In this document: in pieces, positions 1 to 8,962 of the stretch
Numbering within the stretch: the stretch's first letter is position 1
Layout: each line of letters begins with the position of its first letter
Assembly: GCF_030283205.1 (NCBI RefSeq)
Contig: NZ_JASNWF010000022.1
Coordinates: forward strand, 124,001-188,000
DNA: 64,000 bases
Direction: 5' to 3'
Origin: Actinomadura opuntiae
GTDB lineage: Bacteria > Actinomycetota > Actinomycetes > Streptosporangiales > Streptosporangiaceae
Made by a program: the position numbers and the translations under genes
Notes under the pieces: model-generated
What the model was told of the DNA's origin: nothing
The model's database searches: none
Seen by the model: only the letters and a program-made list of their open reading frames with translations

Positions 1-1
1 G

Positions 2-235
2 TCGGAGACCAAGTTCGAGAGCCACTGCGGCTGGCCGTCGTTCTACGCGCCGTCCGAATCCGACGCGGTCACCCTGATCGAGGACCGCTCGCTGGGGATG
101 GTCCGCACGGAGGTGCGGTGCGCGACCTGCGACTCCCACCTCGGCCACGTCTTCCACGGGGAGGGCTACGCCACCCCGACCGACGACCGGTACTGCATCA
201 ACTCGGTCTCGCTCACCCTCGAACCCGCCGAATGA
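2..235 (+). CDS. msrB: Peptide-methionine (R)-S-oxide reductase, 3' end only
   Basis: This is the last 77 codons of an MsrB; the start lies outside the window. MsrB reduces free or protein-bound methionine-R-sulfoxide in the cytoplasm, with thioredoxin as electron donor. Visible family signatures are CGWPSFYAP near the left edge, the [13 protein letters not shown] zinc/substrate stretch, and RYCINSVSL near the C-terminus, which carries the catalytic cysteine. The first zinc-binding CxxC pair must lie upstream. The reading frame ends in TGA at 233-235, about 60 bases before the next gene on the same strand. Confidence 0.95.
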   Translation, partial: SETKFESHCGWPSFYAPSESDAVTLIEDRSLGMVRTEVRCATCDSHLGHVFHGEGYATPTDDRYCINSVSLTLEPAE

Positions 236-296
236 CCGCAACCGCGGGCATGCGCCGCGCGTCCCATGGACGACGACGCGCCCGCGGGAGGCCAAC

Positions 297-860
297 ATGG
301 GCGAGCACGGCCCCTACGAGATCGCGTTCCTGACCGGCGGCGCCGTCCGGGTCGCGCAGACCGCCCTTCTCGCGCTCCAGGAACGGGGCCGCGTACGCGT
401 ATCGCGGGGCACGCACCGCGTGGAGGCCGTGCTGAGGGACGCGGACGACCCCGTCCAAGCCGCACTGCTCGACCGGATCCCCGGCACCGGAGTCGTGCTG
501 GGGGTGTTGCTGCGGTCCGCGGCCGAGTCGGACGAGGTGGCCGCCGTCGCCGCAGGGCTCGGGAGCGCGGGCCTGGTGCGGGCCGGATTCCGCGGACGCC
601 TCCGCCTCACCCGTGCGGGCAGGGCGGCCCGCGACCGGGCCGTGCGGGACGCCCCGGCGAGCGGTGCCGGGCGGCTCGCCGCGCTGGGCCCGGACGGCGT
701 CGAGGACGCCCGGATGCGCGACATCCTGCGGACCGACGACCCGAAGCCGGTGAAGCTGCCTCGCGACTGGGCGACGAAGGGCGTCAACCGCAACACCGAG
801 AGAAGCGAGCTGCGCGACACCCAGTACGGCGACTTCGGAGGCTCCGGGGGCTCCCTCTAG
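297..860 (+). CDS. TIGR04222-like conserved hypothetical protein
   Basis: A 187-residue protein opening with GPYEIAFLTGGAVRVAQTA, the motif that begins actinobacterial TIGR04222 proteins (Y-E-[IL]-A-x-L-x-G-G followed by a wHTH-like segment, 'ALLALQERGRVRVSRG'). Full TIGR04222 proteins also have C-terminal membrane segments and a low-complexity tail; this one lacks them and ends in a short Gly/Ser tail. A second helix-rich repeat (about residues 75-110, LLRSAAESDEV...AGLVRAGFRGRLRLT) resembles the first, suggesting two winged-helix-like units. The function of the family is unknown. The start was chosen at the ATG just ahead of the motif, preceded by a GGGAGG-type site. Confidence 0.75.
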   Translation: MGEHGPYEIAFLTGGAVRVAQTALLALQERGRVRVSRGTHRVEAVLRDADDPVQAALLDRIPGTGVVLGVLLRSAAESDEVAAVAAGLGSAGLVRAGFRGRLRLTRAGRAARDRAVRDAPASGAGRLAALGPDGVEDARMRDILRTDDPKPVKLPRDWATKGVNRNTERSELRDTQYGDFGGSGGSL

Positions 861-1447
861 GGGGTGTCGGGGACCTCGCAGTCATCGTCGTCGCTCTGCT
901 TGTTGGCGAGGACGACGCTGCCGTTGTCGCTGCTCTTGCCGTGCACGAAGACGCGCGGCTCGTCGTCGCCGCCGTCCTTGAGGTAGCTCGTCGTCCACTC
1001 GCACAGCGAGATCGCGGGCTTGGAGTTCTCGTCGTCCTCGCCGAGGTCGGTGTAGACGCGGACGAACGAGCCGCTGCGCCGGACGTCGGTGACGTGCTTG
1101 ACGATCTCGCCGCCGGGGTCCTTGGAGCGCAGGTACGGCAGGGCCTCGGCGGAGAGCTCGTCGGGGTCGTCGGCCGCGGCGAGCGTCGCGCCGGCGGGCG
1201 AGGGCGCCGGGCGGGAGGTGTGCGCTGCGGCGGCCGCCCGGGGCGCGGTCGCCGGACCGCCGCCGGTCAGCGCGAGCGCGGCGAGCGAGGCCGCGACCGC
1301 CGCCCCGGCGGTGCCCGCACCGGCCGCGACCAGCCGGCGCCGCCCGTGCCGGCCGGCCGCCGCGAGCAACCGGTTCCAGCGGGCGGACAGCTCGGACGGC
1401 GGCTTGGCGTGCCGCCCGCGGGAGGCACCGGCGGGAGTCTCGTTCAC
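857..1447 (-). CDS. Hypothetical single-pass membrane protein
   Basis: Not recognised as a named family. The chain has a basic N-terminal segment, a hydrophobic Ala-rich segment that fits one membrane span, then an extracytoplasmic domain of about 110 residues. That domain has acidic clusters and the stretch SGSFVRVYTDLGEDDENSKPA, with a lone cysteine pair (LCEWTT and DDDCEV) that may form a disulfide. An in-frame ATG exists upstream at 1519, but its codons have relaxed third positions unlike the rest, so the GTG at 1447 (or the GTG at 1456) is preferred. The gene lies downstream of chdC on the same strand and meets the TIGR04222-like gene tail to tail with a 4-base overlap. Confidence 0.6.
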   Translation of the reverse strand: MNETPAGASRGRHAKPPSELSARWNRLLAAAGRHGRRRLVAAGAGTAGAAVAASLAALALTGGGPATAPRAAAAAHTSRPAPSPAGATLAAADDPDELSAEALPYLRSKDPGGEIVKHVTDVRRSGSFVRVYTDLGEDDENSKPAISLCEWTTSYLKDGGDDEPRVFVHGKSSDNGSVVLANKQSDDDDCEVPDTP

Positions 1448-1535
1448 GGGCGGCACTTTACTGCCGTTGCGTCCGGATTCTGGGCGGATCCGAGGGATCT
1501 GTGCGTTCCCGTCGGGCAAGATCCCGGATTCTCCG

Positions 1536-2240
1536 TTACGGAAGGTGGGCGATGAGCTCGGTGAGCGGCTTGCGCCGGCCGGTGTAGAACGGGATCTCCT
1601 CCCGGGTGTGCAGCCGGGCGCGCGCGCCGCGCAGGTGCCGCATCAGGTCGACGATGCGGTGCAGCTCGTCGGCCTCGAACGCGAGCATCCACTCGTAGTC
1701 GCCGAGCGCGAACGCCGACACCGTGTTCGCGCGGACGTCGGGGTAGTCGCGCGCCATCTTGCCGTGCTCGGCGAGCATGGCGCGGCGCTCCTCATCCGGC
1801 AGCAGGTACCACTCGTACGACCGGACGAACGGGTACACGCACACGTAGCCGCGCGGCTCCTCCTCGGCGAGGAACGCCGGGATGTGGCTCTTGTTGAACT
1901 CGGCGGGGCGGTGCAGCGCCATCTGCGACCACACGGGCTCGCTCGCGCGGCCGACGGCGGTGCGGCGGAACCGCGTGTAGACCTCCTGGAGGTCGTCGGA
2001 GCTGGGCGCGTGCCACCAGAACATGTAGTCGGCGTCCGCGCGCAGCCCGGCGACGTCGTAGGAGCCGCGGGTGGTGACGTCCTTCTCGGCCATCTGGTCG
2101 AGCAGGTCCTGGACCTCGGCGGCGTGCTGCTCGCCGAGGGCGCCGGTGTCGCGCACCCGGAACACCGACCACATGGTGTAGCGGATGACGTTATTGAGTT
2201 CGCGTGCCTTCGGCCTGGCCGCCGGCTCCGTGCCTGACAT
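1536..2240 (-). CDS. chdC: Coproheme decarboxylase (HemQ/ChdC)
   Basis: This enzyme makes heme b from coproheme III by two H2O2-dependent oxidative decarboxylations, the last step of the actinobacterial/Firmicute heme route. The 234-residue chain shows the chlorite-dismutase-like fold signatures: [10 protein letters not shown] near the N-terminus, YMFWWHAPS, and [14 protein letters not shown], whose tyrosines sit where the radical-forming Tyr lies in studied Chd[17 protein letters not shown] supplies the probable proximal heme histidine. A strong GAGGAGG site precedes the ATG. That start lies inside the 3' end of hemY (50-base overlap), so the two are probably translationally coupled. Confidence 0.95.
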   Translation of the reverse strand: MSGTEPAARPKARELNNVIRYTMWSVFRVRDTGALGEQHAAEVQDLLDQMAEKDVTTRGSYDVAGLRADADYMFWWHAPSSDDLQEVYTRFRRTAVGRASEPVWSQMALHRPAEFNKSHIPAFLAEEEPRGYVCVYPFVRSYEWYLLPDEERRAMLAEHGKMARDYPDVRANTVSAFALGDYEWMLAFEADELHRIVDLMRHLRGARARLHTREEIPFYTGRRKPLTELIAHLP

Positions 2241-3681
2241 CGTTCGTTCCTCCTCGACTGCGCAGATGGTCCAGCACCCGGTCGGCCGCCGCGGTCGCCG
2301 AGGCGATGCACGCGGGGATCCCGAGGCCGTCGTAGGCCGCGCCCGCGACGGCGAGCCCCGGCTCGCGGGCGACCGCGGCGCGGACCCCGGCCACGCGGTC
2401 GGCGTGGCCCACGTTGTACTGCGGCAGGCCCCCGCCCCAGCGGGTCACCCGGCCGTCGACCGGCAGCTCGGTGACGCCGGTGGTGGCGGCCAGCTCCGCC
2501 ATCGCGACGGCCTTCAGCTCCTCGTCGGGCCGCTGGAGCAGGTGCTCCTCGCCGAACCGTCCGATGGAGCACCGGACGGCGACGACGCCCGGGTCGCGGT
2601 CGCGCAGGTGCGGCCATTTTACCGAGCTGAAGGTGACGGCCTTGACGCCCCGGCCGCCCGCCCCGGTGTCGCTCTCGACGCCGGGGACGAGGTATCCGCT
2701 GCCGTCCGGGGGCTTGGGGAACGCCGAGGCCTGGTAGACGAGGGTGACGATCGCCATGCTCGCGTACTCGATGCCGGCCAGGGCGCGTCCGGCGGCGGGC
2801 ACCTCGTCGCTCAGCAGCCGGGACGCGGGCGCCGCCGGCACCGCGATCACCACGGCGTCGGCGTCGAGGTGCTCGGGGGCGCGCGCCGATCCGATCGTGA
2901 GCCGCCAGCCGTCCGGGCGGCGCCGCAGCTCGCGGACGGTCGCGTTCACCCGGACCGTTCCGCCGGCGGCCTCGATGTCGGCGGCGACCAGCGGCGGCAG
3001 CGTGCCGAGCCCGCCGGGCAGCGTGGCGAACACCGGCCCGGGGTCGGCCGGCGCGGCCTCCCGGATGCCCTGGACGGCGTTGATCAGCGAGCGGTGGGCG
3101 CGCGCGGCGGCGGCGACGGCGGGCAGCGTGGAGTCGAACGACAGGCGCTCGGCGCGGCCGGCGTAGACGCCGCCGAGCAGCGGCTCGACGAGCCGGTCGA
3201 CGACCTCGCGGCCCATCCGCGCGCCGATGTAGTCGGCGACCGACACGTCGTCGCCGCGCGGCGTCTCGGGCATCACCAGGTCGAGGGGCACGCGCGCCAG
3301 CCCCGCCGGGGACAGCACCTGCGAGGCGGCGAGCGCCTTCAGATCGGACGGGACGCCCATCACCTGGCCGGACGGGATCGGCCGCAGCGCGCCGCGGCTG
3401 AGGATCGCCGAGGACGTCGTGCCGGGGTGCACGAGGTCGCCGCCGCGGCCGAGGTCGCGGACCAGGCCGAGGCCCTCGGGGCGGCGGGCCAGCATCGACT
3501 CGGCGCCCTCGTCCACCGGGACGCCGGCGACCTCGCTGACCTGGAGCTTGCCGCCGATCCGCGGGGAGCCCTCCAGCACGGTCACCCGCACGCCGGCGCG
3601 GGCGAGCGCCCGCGCGGCGGTGAGGCCCGCGATGCCGCCCCCGACGACGGCGGCGTGGGCGGCGGGTCGAGACGGGGTCAT
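2191..3681 (-). CDS. hemY: Coproporphyrinogen III / protoporphyrinogen oxidase
   Basis: A flavin-dependent oxidase that in actinobacteria oxidises coproporphyrinogen III to coproporphyrin III (the CgoX role). The N-terminus carries the FAD dinucleotide-binding motif [19 protein letters not shown] (about residues 10-28) followed by [13 protein letters not shown], the flavin amine-oxidase continuation. The C-terminal FAD motif is seen in [20 protein letters not shown]. At 496 residues the length is typical. The ATG at 3681 fits the FAD motif; the frame is open further upstream, but that part has no homology-like features. The final 50 bases overlap the start of chdC. The ferrochelatase that would act between the two is not in the window. 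Confidence 0.93.
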   Translation of the reverse strand: MTPSRPAAHAAVVGGGIAGLTAARALARAGVRVTVLEGSPRIGGKLQVSEVAGVPVDEGAESMLARRPEGLGLVRDLGRGGDLVHPGTTSSAILSRGALRPIPSGQVMGVPSDLKALAASQVLSPAGLARVPLDLVMPETPRGDDVSVADYIGARMGREVVDRLVEPLLGGVYAGRAERLSFDSTLPAVAAAARAHRSLINAVQGIREAAPADPGPVFATLPGGLGTLPPLVAADIEAAGGTVRVNATVRELRRRPDGWRLTIGSARAPEHLDADAVVIAVPAAPASRLLSDEVPAAGRALAGIEYASMAIVTLVYQASAFPKPPDGSGYLVPGVESDTGAGGRGVKAVTFSSVKWPHLRDRDPGVVAVRCSIGRFGEEHLLQRPDEELKAVAMAELAATTGVTELPVDGRVTRWGGGLPQYNVGHADRVAGVRAAVAREPGLAVAGAAYDGLGIPACIASATAAADRVLDHLRSRGGTNDVRHGAGGQAEGTRTQ

Positions 3682-3717
3682 GCGTCCAGCCTTCCAGACG
3701 TCGCGCGTGTCCGCGCA

Positions 3718-3771
3718 CCGGGGCGTCCGTTGCCCGGGCGCGTTTCGCCGGACGGGCAACGGACGCCCCGG
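3718..3771. repeat. Long perfect inverted repeat between divergent genes
   Basis: Two 19-base arms (3718-3736 and 3753-3771) are exact reverse complements around a 16-base spacer that can itself pair (GGCG/CGCC). The element lies between the starts of hemY (leftward) and the DUF4349 lipoprotein gene (rightward), so it cannot be an ordinary end-of-gene terminator. It could be an operator, an attenuator in one of the two leaders, or a cruciform. What it does cannot be read from the sequence. Confidence 0.8.
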
Positions 3772-3874
3772 CGCGGCCCGTCCGGGGCGGGCCGTGACCC
3801 GGGCGTGCCCGGGCCGTGGCCGGATGGTGACGCGCCCGCCGGAACGGTGATCTGTACCACTCCGTCCAAGCGTC

Positions 3875-4885
3875 ATGCTGAACGTCAGAAGCGTCAGGCA
3901 GGTCCCGTATGCACTGATCGTCCTCGCGCTGATCGGGGTGCTGGCCGGGACGCTGGCCGCGTGCGGAGGCGGGGGCGGCGGATCGTCCGATTCGGCGGAG
4001 CGGGAGACGGCGCACGGCGCCGCCGCCCCGGCGGCCACGCCGGGCGATCTCAAGGCCCGGCAGAAGCAGCCGTCCGGCCCCGGCAGGGACGCGGGCACGT
4101 CGACGCAGCCGCCGCTGCCGGGCGGCCGCGCGGTCGTCTACACCGCGACGATGCGGATCCGCGCCAAGGACGTGGACGCGTCCGCCGCCAAGGCCAAGCA
4201 GCTGGTGGGCGCGGCGGGCGGTTACGTCGAGCACGAGTCGGGCGCGAGCGACCCGCCCGGCTCGACGATCACGCTGAAGATCCCCTCCGACCGGTACGCG
4301 GGCGTGCTGGACCAGCTGTCGACGCAGCTCGGCACCAAGCTGTCGCTGAGCCAGCAGGCCGACGACGTGACCGGCGAGGTCGCCGACGTCGACAGCCGGG
4401 TCCGGTCCGCGAAGGCCGCGCTGGCCTCGTTCCGCAAGCTGCTGGACAAGGCGACGACGGTCGGCGAGGTCATCGACGTCGAGCAGGAGATCGCCTCCCG
4501 GGAGGCGGACCTGGAGTCGCTGCAGGCGCGCCAGAAGGCGCTCGCCCAGAGCACCCAGTACGCCACGGTGACGGTCACGCTGGAGGCAGCGGCCAAGCCC
4601 GCGCGGCGGCACGAGGACCGCGGCGGCTTCGTCGGCGCGCTCGGCGACGGATGGCACGCCTTCACCGGCTTCCTCGGCGGCGCCGCCGTCGTGCTCGGCT
4701 GGCTGCTGCCGTTCCTGGTCACGGCCGCGATCATCGCCGCGCCGGTGCTCGCCTACCGCAACCGCCGCCGCGTCCGCAGGCCGTCGGAGCGGGAGACCGG
4801 CGAGCCCGCCAAGGAGCCCGCCGCAGTGAGCGCGGGCGGCTCGGAGGGCGAGCGCGCGCCGGACGAGGCGCCGCCCGCCGGGTAG
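3875..4885 (+). CDS. DUF4349 domain lipoprotein
   Basis: A 336-residue predicted lipoprotein. The signal peptide ends in a lipobox-like LAGTLAACG (Cys near residue 32), then a Gly/Ser linker. The central region (about 95-255) matches the DUF4349 pattern: VVYTATMRIRAKDVDASAAKA, GGYVEHESG, a paired-strand segment, then an amphipathic coiled-coil stretch (VDSRVRSAKAALASFRKLL...EADLESLQARQKAL). One transmembrane helix follows at about 270-296, with a basic cytoplasmic tail. In a lipoprotein this would give two membrane anchors. The family's function is unknown; it is exported and probably envelope-associated. It is divergent from hemY and convergent with hemE. Confidence 0.85.
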   Translation: MLNVRSVRQVPYALIVLALIGVLAGTLAACGGGGGGSSDSAERETAHGAAAPAATPGDLKARQKQPSGPGRDAGTSTQPPLPGGRAVVYTATMRIRAKDVDASAAKAKQLVGAAGGYVEHESGASDPPGSTITLKIPSDRYAGVLDQLSTQLGTKLSLSQQADDVTGEVADVDSRVRSAKAALASFRKLLDKATTVGEVIDVEQEIASREADLESLQARQKALAQSTQYATVTVTLEAAAKPARRHEDRGGFVGALGDGWHAFTGFLGGAAVVLGWLLPFLVTAAIIAAPVLAYRNRRRVRRPSERETGEPAKEPAAVSAGGSEGERAPDEAPPAG

Positions 4886-4892
4886 CCGCCGG

Positions 4893-5984
4893 TCAGTGCC
4901 CGGTGCTCGTCTCGTGGACCAGGTCCACGAGGCGGGCCAGCACGTCCGGGTTCGTGGACGGCAGCACGCCGTGGCCGAGGTTGAAGATGTGCCCCTCGGC
5001 CGTCCGGCCCCGGGCCAGCACGTCCAGCGCCCGCCGCTCGACCGTCTCCCACGGCGCGAACAGCACCGCCGGGTCGAGGTTGCCCTGCAGCGCCTTGCCC
5101 GGCTCGACGCGGCGGACCGCCTCGTCCAGCGGGACGCGCCAGTCGACGCCGACCACGTCCGCGCCCGCCTCGCCCATCAGGCCGAGCAGCTCGCCGGTGC
5201 CGACGCCGAAGTGGATGCGCGGGACCCCGAGCGGCTCGATCTCGGCGAAGATCCGGCCGGTGTGCGGCAGCACCGAGGCGCGGTAGTCCTCCGGCGCCAC
5301 CGAGCCGACCCAGGAGTCGAACACCTGGATCGCGCTCGCGCCCGCCTCGATCTGCACCTTCAGGAACGCGATCGTGAGGTCGGCGAGCCGGCCCATGAGC
5401 CGGTCCCACAGCTCGGGCTCGCCGTACATCATCGCCTTGGTGCGCTCCTGGTTCTTGGACGGCCCGCCCTCGATCAGGTACGACGCGAGCGTGAACGGGC
5501 CGCCGGCGAAGCCGATCAGCGGCGTGCCGCCCAGCTCGCCGACCAGCCCCCGGACGGCCTCGGTGACGTAGGGCACGTCGTCGGGCACCAGGGGGCGCAG
5601 CGCGTCCAGGCCGGCGGCGTCCCGGATCGGGTCGGCGATCACCGGGCCGACGCCGGGCTTGATGTCGAGGTCGACGCCGATGGCCTTGAGCGGCACCACG
5701 ATGTCGCTGTAGAAGACCGCCGCGTCGACCCCGTAGCGCCGCACCGGCTGCATCGTGATCTCGACGGTCATGTCGGGCCGGGTGCACGACTCCAGCATCG
5801 GCACGCCCTCGCGGAGCCGCAGATACTCTGGCAGCGACCGGCCCGCCTGGCGCATGAACCACACCGGCGTGCGCGGCACAGGACGGCGGCGGCACGCCAG
5901 CAGGAACGGGCTCTCGGCAAGCGGCCCGGAATTGTCATGCGTTCTCGTGGCGGCGTCGTTGGGGTGGGCGGCGTCTGCGGTCAC
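4893..5984 (-). CDS. hemE: Uroporphyrinogen decarboxylase
   Basis: UroD removes four acetate carboxyls from uroporphyrinogen III, giving coproporphyrinogen III for HemY and ChdC. Diagnostic stretches are [18 protein letters not shown] (the RQAGR substrate-binding motif), DAAVFYSDI with the catalytic aspartate, and [19 protein letters not shown] at 5984 is preferred; the frame continues upstream but its composition looks non-coding, and about 363 residues suits the family. It lies close to hemY/chdC but is separated from them by the oppositely oriented lipoprotein gene, so it has its own promoter. Confidence 0.95.
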   Translation of the reverse strand: MTADAAHPNDAATRTHDNSGPLAESPFLLACRRRPVPRTPVWFMRQAGRSLPEYLRLREGVPMLESCTRPDMTVEITMQPVRRYGVDAAVFYSDIVVPLKAIGVDLDIKPGVGPVIADPIRDAAGLDALRPLVPDDVPYVTEAVRGLVGELGGTPLIGFAGGPFTLASYLIEGGPSKNQERTKAMMYGEPELWDRLMGRLADLTIAFLKVQIEAGASAIQVFDSWVGSVAPEDYRASVLPHTGRIFAEIEPLGVPRIHFGVGTGELLGLMGEAGADVVGVDWRVPLDEAVRRVEPGKALQGNLDPAVLFAPWETVERRALDVLARGRTAEGHIFNLGHGVLPSTNPDVLARLVDLVHETSTGH

Positions 5985-6142
5985 GTTGTGATGGTCCCAC
6001 GAAAACCCGTACCGGGCGCACCGGGGTGTCACCGGAGTGACGGTGGTGACGCACGAAGTTCCGGACACGCCGAGCGAAGTCCCGCATTCTGTCACCGGCG
6101 CGTGCGAACGTGATGCGTGTCATAGCCGAGGGAGGTTCCCCC

Positions 6143-6379
6143 TTGTACTGCTCCACCTGCGGTGATGAACGTATGTTCGAGCAGCCGCCGTGTCCGGACG
6201 GGCACGGCGCGGAGTGCCCGGAGCGGGTCTGCGTCGACTGCGGCGCGGCCGTCCTGGTCGACCCGCCGCTGACGGCCCCCGGCGCGCCCCCCGGCCGGTC
6301 CGCCGCCGGGTCCGCCGGCGGGACGGAGCCCAGACGCGCCGGCTCGTCGCCGGCCGCATCCACGCGGGCCGTGGCCTGA
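6143..6379 (+). CDS. Small zinc-ribbon protein
   Basis: A 78-residue protein with two CxxC pairs and two further Cys/His groups (LYCSTCGDERMFEQPPC, DGHGAECPERVCVDCG), a typical zinc-ribbon layout. The tail is Pro/Gly/Ala-rich and probably disordered. A TTG start at 6143 is chosen because GAGGGAGG lies seven bases ahead; an in-frame ATG at 6110 has no such site. It is divergent from hemE. Similar short ribbon proteins occur next to hemE in related actinomycetes (family knowledge); the role is unknown. Confidence 0.7.
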   Translation: MYCSTCGDERMFEQPPCPDGHGAECPERVCVDCGAAVLVDPPLTAPGAPPGRSAAGSAGGTEPRRAGSSPAASTRAVA

Positions 6380-6512
6380 GCGCCCCGGCCCCCGAGACGA
6401 AACCCACTGTGCTGTGCCTGCATCCCCCCCGTTCCCTCCCGTCGCGCGCGGCGGCACCCCGTCCCGGCACCACCGACACGAGTCCCGCCCCCGCACCGAG
6501 GCCGGTCCGCCC

Positions 6513-7076
6513 ATGAACCCTCCCGCCTTCCAGCGGGCCCTCGACACGCTGCGCGAGATCCTCGACGGCCCTGGCGTCCGCCCCGAGCTCGATCTGGAGG
6601 ACATGCCCGCCCCGCAGAGCCTCGCCCCGTACGCGGCGGCCATGTCCGGGTCGGTCTACCGCGACGACGACACCGAGGTCGCGATGGGCCGGCTGATCGT
6701 GCTGTACGACCCCGAGGGCGCCAAGGGCTGGACCAACGGGTTCCGCATCGTCGCCTACATCCGCGCCGACCTCGAACCCGACATCGCCGCCGAAGAGCTG
6801 ATCGGCTCGGTCGCCTGGGACTGGCTGCTGGAGGCGCTCGAACCGGCCGGCTACGCGGGCGTGTCCGGGACGATCACCCGGGCGGTGTCGGAGAGCTTCG
6901 GCGACAAGCGCGGCGAGCCGTCCACCACCGAGCTGGAGCTGCGCGCCTCCTGGTCCCCGACCGGCGACGATCTCGCCGGGCACGTGGCGGCCTGGTGCGA
7001 GGTGATGTGCACCACCGCGGGCCTGCCCCCGGCCGGTGTCGCCGCACTGCCGGACCGGCCCGGCGGCAGCTCCTAA
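6513..7076 (+). CDS. DUF3000 domain protein
   Basis: A 187-residue protein matching the actinobacterial DUF3000 family: PAFQRALDTLREILD at the N-terminus, the strand-rich core RLIVLYDPEGAKGWTNGFRIVAYIRADLE, and a C-terminal half with SFGDKRGEPSTTELELRASW. No catalytic motif is recognisable. DUF3000 genes commonly sit directly before an RNase D/HRDC gene in actinomycetes, as here. The ATG at 6513 is followed closely by the conserved N-terminus. Confidence 0.85.
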   Translation: MNPPAFQRALDTLREILDGPGVRPELDLEDMPAPQSLAPYAAAMSGSVYRDDDTEVAMGRLIVLYDPEGAKGWTNGFRIVAYIRADLEPDIAAEELIGSVAWDWLLEALEPAGYAGVSGTITRAVSESFGDKRGEPSTTELELRASWSPTGDDLAGHVAAWCEVMCTTAGLPPAGVAALPDRPGGSS

Positions 7077-7240
7077 CCCGGCGAAGCCGGCCGGGGGGGC
7101 GTGGGGGGTCGTCCCCCCTCGAGAAGCACTGACCCGGCGAAGCCGGCCGGAGGGCGTGGGGGGTCGTCCCCCTCGAGAAGCACTGACCCGGCGAGACCGG
7201 GCGGGGGTGTAGGGGTCGTCCGCCCGCCGGGAGGCGCTGG
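7077..7240. repeat. Three-unit tandem repeat between DUF3000 and RNase D genes
   Basis: Unit 1 (7077-7132) and unit 2 (7133-7186) are almost identical, differing only in the length of G and C runs. Unit 3 (7187 to about 7240) is a degenerate copy. Each unit begins CCCGGCGA and contains a G-run/C-run palindrome (GGGGGGTCGTCCCCCC in unit 1) that can form a hairpin; units 1 and 2 end in CTCGAGAAGCACTGA. The array could terminate the upstream transcript or be an intergenic repeat of the genome. Confidence 0.75.
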
Positions 7241-7261
7241 GAGAGACGTACGGTAGGGGAC

Positions 7262-8809
7262 GTGAGCACAGCGTCCGGAACCGAGGCGGCGGGGGAGAAC
7301 ACGGGAAAAGTGGGAGTGTCCGAAACGCGTGCCACCGGTCCCGACCGGGACTCCGGTGGCGAGAAGGCCGCCGCACGACCGGCGGGCGCAGGGAGAACGG
7401 GCGCGCGGAAGGCGGGCGCCCCGGGCAAGACGGTGCCCGCGGAGACCGGCCCGGCGGCGGAGGAGTCCGGCCCGGCCGGCAGGAACGGCGCCGCGGCGGC
7501 GGGTCCCGCCCCCGGGACGGCGGCCGCCGCGAAGCCCGACAGTGAGATAGCGGACGCCGTGACAGCGGACAGCGTGGCGGCGGACGGCGAGGAGCGGCCC
7601 CCGGCCGTCCCGCTGCTGGAGCCGCGCGAGGGCGTCCCCTCGGTCGTGGTCGACCAGGACGAGCTGGAACGCGTCATCGCCGCGTTCGCCGCCGGCACCG
7701 GCCCGGTCGCCGTCGACGCCGAGCGGGCGTCCGGCTACCGGTACGGGCAGCGCGCCTACCTGATCCAGCTGCGCCGCGCGGGCGCGGGCACCGCGCTGAT
7801 CGACCCGATCGCCTGCCCCGACCTGTCCGCGCTGGACGCGGCGCTCGCCGACGCCGAGATGGTGCTGCACGCCGCCAACCAGGACCTGCCCTGCCTGTCG
7901 GAGGTCGGCCTCGTCCCGAAGCGGCTGTTCGACACCGAGCTGGCCGGGCGGCTGCTCGGCTACCCGCGCGTCGGCCTCGGCTCGATGGTCGAGAACGTGC
8001 TGGGCTTCCTGCTGGAGAAGGGGCACTCGGCCGCCGACTGGTCCACCCGCCCCCTCCCGGAGGACTGGCTGCGCTACGCGGCGCTGGACGTCGAGCTGCT
8101 GGTGGAGCTGCGCGACGCGCTGGAGGCCGAGCTGCGCGAGGCCGGGAAGCTGGAGTGGGCGCTGGAGGAGTTCGAGGCGATCCTGACCACGCCGCCGAAG
8201 CCGCCGCGCGCCGACCCGTGGCGCCGCACGTCCGGGATCCACCGGGTGCGCAACCGGCGCGCGCTGGCGACCGTCCGGGAGGTGTGGGAGGCCCGCGACA
8301 AGATCGCCCGCGAGCGGGACCTGTCCCCCGGCCGGGTGCTGCAGGACGCGGCGATCGTCGAGCTGGCGCTGAACCCCCCGAAGACCCCGGCCGATCTTCA
8401 GGCGCTGCCGACCATGCGGGGCCGCGGCGCCCGCCGGCACCAGTCGGCGTGGCTGCGCGCGGTGTCGCGGGCCCGCGCGGTGCCCGAGCGGCAGCTGCCC
8501 GAGGCGAACCTGCCCGGCGACGGGCCGCCGCCCGCGCACCGCTGGGCCGACCGCGACCCCGAGGCCGCCAAGCGGCTGACCGCCGCCCGCGCCGTCGTCG
8601 CCGCGCTCGCCGACGAGCACTCGATGCCGTCGGAGAACCTGATCCAGCCCGACTTCGTGCGCCGGCTGGCGTGGACGCCGCCGGACGAGCCGTCCGCGTC
8701 GGCGATCGGCGACGCGCTGCGCAAGCTCGGCGCGCGGCGCTGGCAGGTCGAGCTGGCGGCGCAGCCGATCGCGCGCGCGTTCCTCCGGCTGGACTTCCCG
8801 GCGCCGTGA
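7262..8809 (+). CDS. Ribonuclease D-type 3'-5' exonuclease with HRDC domain
   Basis: A 515-residue protein with a long Ala/Gly-rich disordered N-terminus (about 1-120), a DEDDy exonuclease domain and a C-terminal HRDC-like region. Active-site landmarks are VAVDAERASGY (Exo I Asp/Glu), HAANQDLPCL (Exo II Asp) and YAALDVELLVEL (Exo III Tyr/Asp). The HRDC segment begins around RVRNRRALATVREVWEARD. RNase D enzymes trim structured RNA 3' ends. GTG at 7262 is the first start after the repeat array. The long disordered head is unlike the short E. coli enzyme but usual in actinomycetes. Confidence 0.9.
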   Translation: MSTASGTEAAGENTGKVGVSETRATGPDRDSGGEKAAARPAGAGRTGARKAGAPGKTVPAETGPAAEESGPAGRNGAAAAGPAPGTAAAAKPDSEIADAVTADSVAADGEERPPAVPLLEPREGVPSVVVDQDELERVIAAFAAGTGPVAVDAERASGYRYGQRAYLIQLRRAGAGTALIDPIACPDLSALDAALADAEMVLHAANQDLPCLSEVGLVPKRLFDTELAGRLLGYPRVGLGSMVENVLGFLLEKGHSAADWSTRPLPEDWLRYAALDVELLVELRDALEAELREAGKLEWALEEFEAILTTPPKPPRADPWRRTSGIHRVRNRRALATVREVWEARDKIARERDLSPGRVLQDAAIVELALNPPKTPADLQALPTMRGRGARRHQSAWLRAVSRARAVPERQLPEANLPGDGPPPAHRWADRDPEAAKRLTAARAVVAALADEHSMPSENLIQPDFVRRLAWTPPDEPSASAIGDALRKLGARRWQVELAAQPIARAFLRLDFPAP

Positions 8810-8914
8810 CCGTCTTTCCCCGCGCCGTGGCATCCGGGTGGTGAGGCGCGCCCCGGCGCGCGCGGGGTAAGGCGATCGGGTCTTGCGGGGGCCGCCGCGG
8901 AAGCACAGACTGGC

Positions 8915-8933
8915 TTAGGTTAGCTTTGCCTAA
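8915..8933. promoter_or_regulatory. Putative IdeR/DtxR iron box
   Basis: TTAGGTTAGCTTTGCCTAA is a 19-base imperfect palindrome closely matching the DtxR/IdeR consensus (TTAGGTTAGSCTAACCTAA). It lies 30 bases before the FTR1 permease start. By analogy, Fe(II)-loaded repressor bound here would shut off iron uptake when iron is sufficient. Confidence 0.8.
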
Positions 8934-8962
8934 ACCATCTGAGCTTCTGGAGGAGGGCAGCG

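Noticed and set aside
3718-3771. Ordinary transcription terminator
   Set aside because: It sits between two divergent starts, where no transcript ends; kept as an inverted repeat of unknown role.
1643-4657. Very long open frame antisense to chdC, hemY and the DUF4349 gene
   Set aside because: An artefact of high GC third positions; the peptide is Arg/Pro-rich with no domain and spans three convincing genes.
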